Positions 9,871 to 18,321 of a stretch of DNA of 64,000 nt are shown here, in pieces. Position 1 is the first letter of the stretch; each line of letters opens with the position of its first letter. Origin of the DNA: Tessaracoccus palaemonis (GTDB lineage: Bacteria > Actinomycetota > Actinomycetes > Propionibacteriales > Propionibacteriaceae); contig NZ_CP079216.1 in the NCBI RefSeq assembly GCF_019316905.1, positions 1,612,001-1,676,000 on the forward strand, written 5' to 3'. The translations under genes and the position numbers were made by a program. The notes below the pieces were generated by a model. That model saw nothing but the letters and a program-made list of their open reading frames with translations. It ran no database searches and was not told the origin of the DNA.

Positions 9871-10828
9871 GCTCAACGACCCGACCCGCGACGGCGAGGT
9901 CGAAGTCGTCCTCGACGAGCCAGCCGTTGACCGCGCCGCCCGTGAAGGACGCCGCTCCCATGACCATGGGGACGTTCGCGCCGGGGGCGACCACGTTGCC
10001 CACGGCCCAGATGCGGGGGTGGCTCGTCCTGCCGGTGGCGTCCACGGCTATGGTCATCTCGGCGCCGGGCATGGGCTCGGCCCTGGCCAGGTCGAGACCG
10101 TCCAGGACCCCGTCGTGGGGACGCGGCGGAGCGGCGGTGAAGAGCGCGCTCACCGCCGTGGTCCGGCCGTCGGCCGTGCGGACGCCGGTGAGGGCGTCGT
10201 CGGCGACGACGATCCCGGTCACCGGGCTGTCGATCACCTCGATGCCACGAGCGGCCAGCCGCTGCCGGTCGGCCGGTCCGAGGGGCCCAGCCCCCGCCGC
10301 GAAATACACGAGATCGTCGGTCCACTGGCGCACCATGCGGACCTGATGCAGGCTCATCGGGGAGGTCGCGAGGACCCCGATTCGCTGGCCGCGGACCTCC
10401 CAGCCGTGGCAGTAGGGGCAGTGCAGCACGTCCATTCCCCACCGGTCCGCGGGCCCCGGCACCTCGGGCAGCACGTCCGTGAGGCCGGTCGCGACGATGA
10501 GCGTGCGGGCCCGGAGCTCCTGGCCTGTATGGGTGGTCACCGTCACCCCGTCCGGGCCGTCCCCGACCGTTGCCACAACGCCGTCGAGGAACCGGACCCC
10601 GTACGCGGCGACCTCCTCCCGGCCCGCTCGGACCAGGTCGAGGGGTGAGCGGCCGTCGTGGCCGAGGACGCCGTGCATGTGAGCGGCGAACCGGTTGCGC
10701 GGGCTGCCTGCGTCGATCACCAGGACGTGCCGACCCGCGCGACCAAGCATCATGGCCGCGGACAGACCGGCCGCCCCGCCTCCGACGACGATCGAGTCCC
10801 ACACGGCTGACGAGTGTTGCGTATCCAT
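9830..10828 (-). CDS. Thioredoxin reductase-like FAD/NAD(P) oxidoreductase
   Basis: 332 residues. The FAD-binding start is VVGGGAAGLSAA (about 14-25). A redox-active CPYC pair (Cys137, Cys140) sits in HCPYCHGWEVRGQ, followed by a second nucleotide-binding stretch and the C-terminal FAD motif IWAVGNV. It resembles the short TrxB-like flavoproteins that reduce small disulfide partners; the true substrate is unknown. The last codons (from about VVEHFDRLST on) are read from the dispersed-repeat mosaic, so the C-terminus has been replaced or extended by repeat DNA. A hairpin in that repeat (arms TTCGACAG/CTGTCGAA, 9839-9868) may terminate transcription. Confidence 0.87.
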   Translation of the reverse strand: MDTQHSSAVWDSIVVGGGAAGLSAAMMLGRAGRHVLVIDAGSPRNRFAAHMHGVLGHDGRSPLDLVRAGREEVAAYGVRFLDGVVATVGDGPDGVTVTTHTGQELRARTLIVATGLTDVLPEVPGPADRWGMDVLHCPYCHGWEVRGQRIGVLATSPMSLHQVRMVRQWTDDLVYFAAGAGPLGPADRQRLAARGIEVIDSPVTGIVVADDALTGVRTADGRTTAVSALFTAAPPRPHDGVLDGLDLARAEPMPGAEMTIAVDATGRTSHPRIWAVGNVVAPGANVPMVMGAASFTGGAVNGWLVEDDFDLAVAGRVVEHFDRLSTGPVETP

Positions 10829-10938
10829 GCGGTCATCGTCGGTCCTGCCGGCTCAGCAGACAATGATTCTTGCTGAACGGGCAAGTCGCCGTCGGCGCGA
10901 AGGACGTCGGGCGCCGGCGGTCTGGGAGGATGGCGGGC

Positions 10939-11298
10939 GTGGCACAGGTCTCATTAGCGCACGACGAGTACATCGAACGCGCCCCGGAGCGGTTCAGGCC
11001 GATTCTTCGGGAGTTGCACGGCCGCGTCGCGGACGCCCTCCCGGAGGCCGACGAGGTCATGGGATATGGCATGCCGGGCTTCAGCATCGCCGGGGTCACC
11101 GTCGTCGGATACGCCGCCTTCAGCAGGCATTGCGGCCTCTACCTGCCCACCGAGGCCATCACCGAGCAGGCCGAGGCCCTGACGGCGGCCGGACTGAAGT
11201 GCTCCAAGACGGGCGTCACGTTCACCGTCGCCCGGCCGATCCCGGATGACCTCCTGAATCGGCTGCTGCAGTCCGCCAGGCACCACCTCGGCGTGTAG
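10939..11298 (+). CDS. DUF1801 (YdhG-like) domain protein
   Basis: 119 residues of the DUF1801 fold (YEVMGYGMPGF-type core, here ADEVMGYGMPGFSIAG, then LYLPTEAI). The function of the family is not established. The GTG at 10939 is chosen because GGGAGG (10924-10929) lies nine bases upstream; an in-frame ATG at 10930 abuts that site and is less likely. Single gene, divergent from the flavoprotein. Confidence 0.75.
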   Translation: MAQVSLAHDEYIERAPERFRPILRELHGRVADALPEADEVMGYGMPGFSIAGVTVVGYAAFSRHCGLYLPTEAITEQAEALTAAGLKCSKTGVTFTVARPIPDDLLNRLLQSARHHLGV

Positions 11299-11340
11299 CG
11301 GCGGCACCGTGGGCCCGAAGGGGTGGTTAGAGTCGCCTGC

Positions 11341-11703
11341 ATGCCCCGTCCACTCACAAGCGAAGAACGACTGGTCCTCGTGTCCATGATCGATCGCGCG
11401 GAGCCGTTCGACGGGGAGGCCCGGACCAACGCAGCCGCCCGCCATGCCTGGCGGGCCCAGGTCGCCGGCCTCGTCGTCGACTCCATGTGTGGATGCGGAG
11501 TGTGCCCCAGCGTCTCCTTATCCAGCACTGCCCAACCAGCCGTCGGCTCCGGTGATGAGCGCGTGATCCTAGGCGCCGGCCTCAGCGACGCGCTGGTCCT
11601 TCTGCTCATCGATGACGGCACCCCGAGCTACCTGGAACTCGCCCCACGCAGTGACGGCACCAGCTACACGGTGTTTCCTGACGCAACCCTGTTGGAGTTC
11701 TAG
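11341..11703 (+). CDS. Hypothetical protein with Cys cluster
   Basis: 120 residues, ATG at 11341. Not recognised. It begins with a charged helix (TSEERLVLVSMIDRAE), has a Cys-rich CGCGVC segment at about 50-55, and ends in a compact LIDDGTPSYLEL / GTSYTVFPDATLLEF part that looks like a small beta-rich domain. It follows the DUF1801 gene by 42 bp and may be co-transcribed. Confidence 0.6.
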   Translation: MPRPLTSEERLVLVSMIDRAEPFDGEARTNAAARHAWRAQVAGLVVDSMCGCGVCPSVSLSSTAQPAVGSGDERVILGAGLSDALVLLLIDDGTPSYLELAPRSDGTSYTVFPDATLLEF

Positions 11704-11756
11704 TCCGACCAGACCCGTCCGGCGGAGCCGGCAGCGGTAGTGAATCGCGACCGCCG

Positions 11757-12611
11757 CTAGACCTCGTCGCGCCAGGTGTGTTGCGGCTCGTAGCCGAGCA
11801 GGCGGCGGGCCTTGTCGATGCCGAGCAGGGTCTGGGTTCCCTCGACGGCGCGCAGGGGCACGTTCGGGAACACCTTCGACATCAGGTCAGCGCTGCTCTC
11901 CTCCATGACGGTGTCGGCGTTGGCGATGATGAACGCCTCGAAGCCGGGCAGCTCGGTCTCCAGCGCGCGCTGTACCGCCTGGGCGCCGTCGCGCGCGTCG
12001 ATGTAGCCCCAGAGGTTCCAGCGGCGCACCTGCGGGTCGTCCTGCCAGGTCGGGAATGCCGCATAGTCGTGGGGCTCCATGACGTTGGAGAACCTGAGCC
12101 CGATGATGGACAGCTCCGGGTCCCAGCGGGCGAAGTGACGCGCCATCTCCTCCTCGACAGCCTTGCCCATCGAGTAGGTGGAGTTCGGACGGACGGGGTA
12201 CTCCTCGTCGACGGGGGCGTACGGCGGCTCCTCGTCGAAGGGCAGGCCGAGCACTGTCTCGCTGGACGCCCACACGACCTTCTTCACGCCGGCCACGCGC
12301 GCCGCCTGGAAGATGTTGAAGGTGGCGGGGACGTTGTTGTGGAACGTCGCCGTGTTGGTCACCAGTCCGGGAGCGGGCACCGCGGCGAGGTGCACCACCG
12401 CGTCGACGCGGCCGCCCCTCTCATCGACGCCGGTCACCAGGTCGAACACCTGGGCCGCGTCGGTGAGGTCGGCCAGCACGAAGGTGCCCGGCGCACCGGG
12501 GGCGGGCGCGGTGCGGTCGGTCGCGAGGACGTCGTATCCCTCGCTGACAAGGTGCCGGACGACGGCCCTGCCGAGCTTTCCGCTGCTGCCTGTGACGAGT
12601 ACGCGTGTCAT
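11757..12611 (-). CDS. NAD(P)-dependent epimerase/dehydratase (extended SDR)
   Basis: 284 residues. The N-terminal Rossmann motif VTGSSGKLG binds the dinucleotide, and a YSMGK catalytic Tyr-x-x-x-Lys appears at about 146-150, as in nucleotide-sugar epimerases and related reductases. The neighbours give no pathway, so the substrate is open. It lies 28 bp downstream of the Nudix-type regulator gene on the same strand and may share its transcript. Confidence 0.85.
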   Translation of the reverse strand: MTRVLVTGSSGKLGRAVVRHLVSEGYDVLATDRTAPAPGAPGTFVLADLTDAAQVFDLVTGVDERGGRVDAVVHLAAVPAPGLVTNTATFHNNVPATFNIFQAARVAGVKKVVWASSETVLGLPFDEEPPYAPVDEEYPVRPNSTYSMGKAVEEEMARHFARWDPELSIIGLRFSNVMEPHDYAAFPTWQDDPQVRRWNLWGYIDARDGAQAVQRALETELPGFEAFIIANADTVMEESSADLMSKVFPNVPLRAVEGTQTLLGIDKARRLLGYEPQHTWRDEV

Positions 12612-12639
12612 GCGGGCAACCCTAGCAACGCACTGGGAG

Positions 12640-13377
12640 TCACTCTCCTCCTCGCGAGGACCGCCGGAACGGGGGATCGATCGGCACGAGGCCGTGTTCG
12701 TCGCGGTGGGACGGGGGCTTGCGGGTGAAGAGGGCCGCCGGCCGGCCCCGCCCGCCCGCGGGACGGACGGACTCGTTCTCCACGCGGTCGAAGATTCCTG
12801 TCATCTTGCGCTGGAAGTTGCCCGGATCGAGATCCTCGCCCCAGACGGTCTCGTAGATCTCCCGGACCGCGGCGATGGTGAAGCGGGGCCCCAGGAACGT
12901 CGCGGCGATGTCGGTGTACTCCAGCCTGGCCCTGGCGCGCTCGACGCCGTCGCGAAGGATGACGTTGTGGTCGAACGCCAATGGCGCGTCGAGGGCCTCG
13001 ATGACGGGATACCAGGCCGCGCTCGCGGCGTCGGTTCCTGCCCGCAGTTCGCGTGCGACGGGACCGAGGGCGAGCCAGGCGACCGTCACGACCTCCTGGC
13101 GGGGGTCCCGGCCGCGCGTCCAGTAGGTCTTCAGCTGCTCGAGGTGCACCTCGTCCGCCCGGATACCCGTCTCCTCGTTGAGCTCCCGCAGCGCTGTCTG
13201 TTCGAGGTTGTCGTCGAGGCCGTGCCTGCTGATGAAGCCGCCGGGGAGCGCCAGGCAACCGCGGAAGGGGTCGCCCTTCCGCTCGACGAGGGCCACGCGG
13301 AGCTGATTGTCCTGGATCGTGAGGATCACCAGGTCGGCGGTGACGCCGAACGGAGGGAAGTCTGGGGAGCTGGTCAC
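12640..13377 (-). CDS. NrtR-type Nudix regulator
   Basis: 245 residues in two parts. A Nudix fold (about 10-140) carries the core RELNEETGI and a GGFISRHGLDD loop. A C-terminal winged helix (FTIAAVREIYETVWGE, NFQRKMTGIFDRVE, GRPAALF) is characteristic of NrtR, which senses ADP-ribose or NAD derivatives and represses NAD-related genes. The Nudix box departs from consensus at the first Glu (Asp at that place), common where the domain senses rather than hydrolyses. It is divergent from an ADP-ribosylglycohydrolase gene, so ADP-ribose is a plausible effector (inference). Confidence 0.82.
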   Translation of the reverse strand: MTSSPDFPPFGVTADLVILTIQDNQLRVALVERKGDPFRGCLALPGGFISRHGLDDNLEQTALRELNEETGIRADEVHLEQLKTYWTRGRDPRQEVVTVAWLALGPVARELRAGTDAASAAWYPVIEALDAPLAFDHNVILRDGVERARARLEYTDIAATFLGPRFTIAAVREIYETVWGEDLDPGNFQRKMTGIFDRVENESVRPAGGRGRPAALFTRKPPSHRDEHGLVPIDPPFRRSSRGGE

Positions 13378-13427
13378 AGGATCAGTCTAATAGTCGGGTT
13401 GACAAGAACGCCAGTCCGGTGACACTG

Positions 13428-13442
13428 TTGTCCCAGCGACAA
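13428..13442. promoter_or_regulatory. Candidate NrtR operator
   Basis: TTGTC-CCAGC-GACAA, 5-5-5 inverted repeat in the spacer between the NrtR-like gene and the ADP-ribosylglycohydrolase gene. A -35-like TTGACA (13399-13404) lies upstream in the plus direction and carries a further half-site, so the repeat would sit at or just after a -10 region and could block transcription. Assignment to NrtR is by position and by the GTC/GAC character of known sites. Confidence 0.45.
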
Positions 13443-13468
13443 TAACCATTGACTGAGCGGAGACCGAC

Positions 13469-14935
13469 ATGGACAAGACCCTCGACCACCGAACCCCCGG
13501 ACAGTCGGATCGAGCCGCAGGCGTGCTGCTGGCGGCGGCAGTCGGCGACGCTCTCGGGGTCCCGTACGAGTTCGCGCCGAGGATCGACCACGCGCCGGAG
13601 ATGATCGGCGGCGGGCTCGGCCCCTATGCGCCGGGGGAGAACTCCGACGACACGCAGATGGCGGTCTGCGTCGCCGAGGTGGCCGCCACCGGCGCCGACC
13701 TGACCACCGCGGATGCCCTCGACGCCATCGCCGACCGCTTCCTCGCCTGGCGGAGCCACGGCGCGACCGACATCGGCATCACCACGAGCGCCGCCCTCCG
13801 CGGGGTGACGCCCGGCCGCGGCTCGGCCCAGCGGCTGACCGACAACGCCGCCAGGGTCCTGAAGATGACTGGGAGCGCCGCGGGGAACGGCGGCCTCATG
13901 CGCACCGGAGTCATCGCGCTGACGGCGCTCGACGACCGTGGGAAGGTCGCGGAGGCCAGCCGGGCCGTGTGCGCCCTCACGCACGCCGACCCGCTTGCGG
14001 CCGAGTCCTGCATCCTGTGGAGCGAGGCCATCCGCGTGGCCGTCACCGAGGCGCGCTTCGACCTCGTCGGAGGGCTCGATCTCCTCCCCGAGGAGAGCCG
14101 GTCGCGCTGGGCGACGTGGATCGACGAAGCGACCGGGGCCGACCCTGCCTCCTTCGGCCGCAACGGCTTCACCGTCACGGCCCTGCAGGCCGCCTGGGCG
14201 GCGATCACCTCGACGCTGGAGGTGCCCCGCACGTTCCCCTGCGACCATCTGCGCGACGGCCTGTTCGCCGCGGTCCAGGCCGGCCACGACACCGACACCG
14301 TCGCGGCCATCGCCGGCTCGCTGCTCGGCGCCCGTTGGGGCGCGTCAGCGGTCCCGGCCCGCTACCGGCGGCTCGTGAACGGCTGGCCCGGCGTCGAGGC
14401 CGCCGACCTGGTCCGCCTGGCTGTGCTCGCCGCCCGCGGCGGGAAGCCGTCGCGGTCCGGCTGGCCGACGGCGCCCGACCACGCCTACAGCGGATGGTCG
14501 GCCCCGATGGCGGTGCCGCACCCGTTCGACTCCGGGGTGCTGCTCGGCACCGTCAACACGCCGGACCACGGCTGCGACGCCGTCGTCAGCCTGTGCCGCC
14601 GAGGAGCCGTACGCCAGCAGGGGATCGCCCGCGAGAACCAGATCGATGTGTGGCTCGTCGACGACGGGGATCCGGCCTTCGACCCGAACCTCGACTTCGT
14701 CCTGGACGACGCCGCAAGGGCAGTGGAGGAGTTGCGCGCAGAGGGAAAGACCGTCTTCGTGCACTGCGTCGCCGCCCAGCACCGCACGCCGGCCGTCGCC
14801 GTCGCCTACAGCCGCCTGCTGGGCCACGGCCCCCAGGATGACCCGGCCATCGAGAGGGCCGTGGGCAGCGAGCGCAACGGTCTGCTGTGGAACACCGCCT
14901 TCAAGATCCTGCCCGCGCAGGGCCCCTGTCGCTGA
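13469..14935 (+). CDS. ADP-ribosylglycohydrolase fused to a Cys-phosphatase-like domain
   Basis: 488 residues. The N-terminal ADP-ribosylglycohydrolase (about 15-310) has the metal-binding SDDTQMA (about 58-64) and GHDTDTVAAIAG (about 271-282) motifs of the DraG/ARH family, which removes ADP-ribose from proteins or other acceptors. The C-terminal domain (about 345-485) ends in HCVAAQHRT, the HC-x5-R signature of tyrosine/dual-specificity phosphatases (His432, Cys433, Arg439). ATG preceded by GGAGA. Both domains act on phosphate-rich modifications, so the protein may process ADP-ribosylated or phosphorylated substrates in sequence (inference). Divergent from the NrtR-type sensor; a small downstream gene may be co-transcribed. 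Confidence 0.85.
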   Translation: MDKTLDHRTPGQSDRAAGVLLAAAVGDALGVPYEFAPRIDHAPEMIGGGLGPYAPGENSDDTQMAVCVAEVAATGADLTTADALDAIADRFLAWRSHGATDIGITTSAALRGVTPGRGSAQRLTDNAARVLKMTGSAAGNGGLMRTGVIALTALDDRGKVAEASRAVCALTHADPLAAESCILWSEAIRVAVTEARFDLVGGLDLLPEESRSRWATWIDEATGADPASFGRNGFTVTALQAAWAAITSTLEVPRTFPCDHLRDGLFAAVQAGHDTDTVAAIAGSLLGARWGASAVPARYRRLVNGWPGVEAADLVRLAVLAARGGKPSRSGWPTAPDHAYSGWSAPMAVPHPFDSGVLLGTVNTPDHGCDAVVSLCRRGAVRQQGIARENQIDVWLVDDGDPAFDPNLDFVLDDAARAVEELRAEGKTVFVHCVAAQHRTPAVAVAYSRLLGHGPQDDPAIERAVGSERNGLLWNTAFKILPAQGPCR

Positions 14936-14973
14936 ACCAGCCCTAAAACCCACAGTCAACCATTGGAGGAATC

Positions 14974-15651
14974 ATGGACAAGAACGCACTGACTGTCACA
15001 TGGATCAAGCAGAAGCTCGGCGCGCTGAAGGGGACCGAGGGCTCCTTCTCGGACGATGCAGGGCCTGACTACTACGTCCAGGCTGCCGCCGATGGCCCCC
15101 TGGTACTGGTCGAGATCTCAACCGATGAGTACGCGTCAAGTGGGCGGAAGCTGCCCGCGGGCAGCGCCGAAGCGATGGTCGCCCTAGGCTTCAACCGGCC
15201 CACCGACTCCCGTCCCAACTGGTGGATCCTCATCGACGACGGAGGCGATGAGGAGTTCGCCGCCGCAGCCCGAGCCGTGCTGACTGCGCTCACCCGCGTC
15301 TATGGCCTCAGCATCGAGGAGATCTGCAGCGGTATGCGCCTGCCCACCAGACGGTCGGAATCGAGCGCGGCGGTCAGGCCGTCCCAGCCTGCCCGGGCGA
15401 CCACGATGATCGGCATGATCAACATCGACAAGCTGAACAACTGGCTCGAAGCCAAGCCCGTCGACTGGGACGGCGACGAGCACGTGGAGCACTTCGCCGC
15501 TGACGACATCGTCTGGCGCAACAGCGAGGTCTGGACGGTCAGCAAGGATCTGTACCAGATCACCTGCGACACGAAAGTCGGTGTGATCGAGGTCGAATGG
15601 CCTCACCACAACGTGCTCGACACGCTCGACATGGCGAAGTTCCCCAGATGA
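14974..15651 (+). CDS. Hypothetical protein, YbjN/type III chaperone-like
   Basis: 225 residues after a strong GGAGG site, 38 bp behind the ADP-ribosylglycohydrolase fusion. Residues 1-120 resemble the actinobacterial YbjN/CesT-like peptide-binding chaperone fold (EISTDEYAS, alternating strands, then a C-terminal helix FAAAARAVLTALTRVYGLS). The remainder (about 145-225) contains WDGDEHVEHFAADDIVWRNS and may be a second small domain. The family match is from general pattern only; the role is unknown. Confidence 0.55.
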   Translation: MDKNALTVTWIKQKLGALKGTEGSFSDDAGPDYYVQAAADGPLVLVEISTDEYASSGRKLPAGSAEAMVALGFNRPTDSRPNWWILIDDGGDEEFAAAARAVLTALTRVYGLSIEEICSGMRLPTRRSESSAAVRPSQPARATTMIGMINIDKLNNWLEAKPVDWDGDEHVEHFAADDIVWRNSEVWTVSKDLYQITCDTKVGVIEVEWPHHNVLDTLDMAKFPR

Positions 15652-15756
15652 CGCCGGCGACGGAGGCTCGGCTTTCCCCTGCGGCGCTGCGGAACCGGCG
15701 GCAACGGCGGCTGCCGATGCCGTGACAAATCGTGAGCGTTCATGAACAGGAGTCCG

Positions 15757-16592
15757 ATGGAACCGCGCGCTGTCTTCCTCGACGTCGACGGGACCGTCGT
15801 GGCCGAAGGAGACCACGTCCCGGACTCGACGCTGGAGGCGCTGCGGGTGGCCCGGCGCAACGGGCACCGGCTGTTCCTGGCGTCCGGCAGGACCCGCACC
15901 GAGATCCACGACTTCCTCGATGACCTCGGGTTCGAGGGCTTCATCTGCGCGGGCGGTGCATTCGCCGAGGTCGACGGTGAACTCGTTCTCTCCCGATGGC
16001 GCCCGAACTGGTCGACCACATCGACGAGATCCTCACCCGGCTCGGCATCGAGTTCTACCTGCAGTCCTTCGACCACGTGCAGGCCAGCCCCGGCTTCCAC
16101 GACGGCCTCGCCCGGCTCGTCGCCGCCGCGGCCGACCGGGGACCTGCCATCTCTCCTGCGGAGTTCATGGCCAGCGACTTCGCCCGGAACCTCGTCTACC
16201 GAGGCCCGTTCGAGCGCGATGGCGTCGGGAAAGCGACATTCGTCGGCTTCGGAGACACGTCGATGTCTGAGGTGAGGGCTGCCTTCGCGGGGGACCTGGA
16301 TGTCATCGCCGGCACCGTACCGCTCTTCGGTGATCTCTCCGGCGAGCTGTGTCAGCCGGGCGTCAACAAGGCCACCGCGATCGCGGCGGTGATCGACCAC
16401 CTGGGCATCGACCGCGGGGCGACGATCGGCATCGGCGACGGCTCCAACGACCTCGAGATGCTCGACTACTGCGCCGTCGGCGTCGCGATGGGCAACGCAT
16501 CCCCGGCCGCGAAGTCGGCGGCAGACGAGACCACGAGCACCATCCTCGACGACGGCATCTGGAACGCGTTCAGGTCCCAGGGCCTCATCTGA
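15757..16592 (+). pseudogene. Cof-type HAD phosphatase, frameshifted
   Basis: Two frames together encode a complete Cof/HAD-IIB sugar phosphatase. Residues up to DGELVLSR (15757 to about 15995) carry the nucleophile motif FLDVDGTV. From MAPELVDHIDE (15996-16592) the other frame supplies the substrate cap and the GIGDGSNDLEML metal motif. The frames meet at CTCTCCCGATGG, where one base is missing; re-reading one base restores Arg-Met. The rebuilt protein is about 278 residues, normal for the family. ATG at 15757 chosen for its AGGAG (15748-15752). A real deletion, an assembly error, or less likely a -1 slip could explain it. Confidence 0.8.
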
Positions 16593-16616
16593 CAGGGCCT
16601 ACAGCGCAGCCCCGAG

Positions 16617-17336
16617 TCACCTGGCCTGGAGCCGGACCGCGACGTTCGTGGTGCCCTCGTCGCGGAACTCGAACCCCGGAAGTGACTTCAGCACCTTCGT
16701 CCAGGTCGGCTTGCCGTGGTCCTTCGCCGACTGGCCGTGCTGCTGCCGGATCTGGTTCGCCACTGTGCTGACCCGCGCCCAGCCCTGTTTGTCGGCGTTC
16801 CTCGCGACTGCCTGCGCAAGGATCTCGTTCAGGGTGGGCTCGCGCTTCGGTTCGACCTTCTTCCTGGTGGCGCCCTGGGCGGCTGGCTCGTCCGTCTTGC
16901 CTGCAAGGACCGTGAACGACGTGCACGCCGCCCGGAACGACGCGGCGGTGTTGGCGCGGCCGAAGCCGAGGACGCTCGCGCCCCGCTCGCGCAGGTAGTT
17001 CGCCAGCGGGGTGTAGTCCGAATCGCTGGACACGATGGCGAACACGTCGGGCCGCAGCGAGTGGAACAGGTCCACCGCGTCGATGACCAGCGCCAGGTCC
17101 GTGGCGTTCTTCCCCTTCACCGGATCCGACTGCTGCACCGCCCGGAAGCCTCGGCTCGTCAGCTCCGCATCCCAGGCCCGCAGCGCGGGCTTGAACCAGT
17201 TGCCGTAGGCCCGGCGGATCCGGACATCGCCGACCTTGGCCAGGTCGGCCAGCACCTTGTCGATGCTGGCGGACGGCGCGTTGTCGGCGTCCACGAGGAG
17301 GGCAACTGTCTGCGGGAGAGTGATCACGCTCGGCAC
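16617..17336 (-). CDS. NYN-domain ribonuclease-like protein with OST-HTH/LOTUS domain
   Basis: 239 residues, GTG start after a G-rich site. The N-terminal NYN (PIN-like) domain has the acidic metal-binding set LLVDADNAP, NATDLALVIDAVDL and SSDSDYTPL. The C-terminal LOTUS domain (about 165-235, PTLNEILAQAV ... SLPGFEFRDEG) is an RNA-binding winged helix. This pairing is known in bacterial NYN-LOTUS proteins thought to act on RNA; the target is not known. It converges on the frameshifted HAD gene. Confidence 0.85.
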   Translation of the reverse strand: MPSVITLPQTVALLVDADNAPSASIDKVLADLAKVGDVRIRRAYGNWFKPALRAWDAELTSRGFRAVQQSDPVKGKNATDLALVIDAVDLFHSLRPDVFAIVSSDSDYTPLANYLRERGASVLGFGRANTAASFRAACTSFTVLAGKTDEPAAQGATRKKVEPKREPTLNEILAQAVARNADKQGWARVSTVANQIRQQHGQSAKDHGKPTWTKVLKSLPGFEFRDEGTTNVAVRLQAR

Positions 17337-17437
17337 ACTAGCCCCCCGCAGGCCGTCGCGGCAGGCGGGTCACGGCGGAGGCGACACTCCCTCCGGATTC
17401 CGCCCGCCCCCACTCGATCCGGGCCTAGTCTCGACGC

Positions 17438-18205
17438 ATGGACATGCAGTCGCGTCGGGGGCCGCGACCGTCGTCGGAGGGTCCCCGCGGTAGGAAATGG
17501 CTCATCGCGCTGTCGGGGCTGGTCGTCGTCGGGCTGGTCGTGTGGGGGGTCGCGGTGGCGATCCGGAACCCGCTCACGACGCAACCAGCCGCGTCGGGGG
17601 CACCCGCCACATCGAGCAGCGCGCAGGGGGAGAGGCCCGAGGCGGTCTTCCTCGGCGACTCCTACACCCAGGGTGTGGGCGCGACCACGAAGGATCTGCG
17701 GTGGACGACGCTGCTCGCCGCGCAGGAGGGCTGGACCGAGGTGAACCTCGGCCGGGGCGGCACGGGCTACGTCTCGACGTCGGGGGTCAGCGGCTGCGGG
17801 CTGGAGTACTGCCCCTCGTATCCGGAGATGATCGCCGAGGAACTGCCCGCCGACGCCGACATCGCCGTCATCGCCGGTGGCCAGAACGACTTCAACGCCT
17901 GGAAGGAGGACAGCGCGAAGGTCACGGCGGCGATCGACTCGACGCTGACCGCGCTGCGCGCCAAGCTCCCGGACGCGGAGATCATCGTCGTCGGCCCGTC
18001 CACGCCGTGGGAGATCGGCCCCACGGTCACGGGCATGTCGGCTGCCGTGCAGGCCGCCGCCGCCTCGATCGACGCCACCTTCGTCCAGCTCATCGATCCG
18101 CCGGTCCTGTCCGCTGACCTGCTCGCCGCCGACGGCGCCCACCCGAACGACGAGGGGCACGCGGCGATCGCCCAGCGGGTGGCGGCCGGCATCACCAACC
18201 GCTGA
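17438..18205 (+). CDS. Membrane-anchored SGNH/GDSL hydrolase
   Basis: 255 residues. A basic N-terminus and one transmembrane helix (about 21-42) are followed by a Ser/Ala/Thr-rich linker and an extracellular SGNH hydrolase domain. Its blocks are in order: GDSYTQ with the nucleophilic Ser (block I), LGRGGTG (block II), GGQND (block III) and DGAHPNDEGH with the catalytic Asp/His (block V). The family deacylates lipids or polysaccharide acyl groups; a cell-wall glycan esterase is a fair guess. Single gene. Confidence 0.88.
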   Translation: MDMQSRRGPRPSSEGPRGRKWLIALSGLVVVGLVVWGVAVAIRNPLTTQPAASGAPATSSSAQGERPEAVFLGDSYTQGVGATTKDLRWTTLLAAQEGWTEVNLGRGGTGYVSTSGVSGCGLEYCPSYPEMIAEELPADADIAVIAGGQNDFNAWKEDSAKVTAAIDSTLTALRAKLPDAEIIVVGPSTPWEIGPTVTGMSAAVQAAAASIDATFVQLIDPPVLSADLLAADGAHPNDEGHAAIAQRVAAGITNR

Positions 18206-18321
18206 GCCAGCACAGGTCGCCTGGTCGGATCGGGACCTGGGAACCGGCTCCGACCCACGTCAGGCCCGATACGCTCCTTGCCAGATCCGATCGACGGCCG
18301 ATCGTCCCCGAGGAGACCCGC

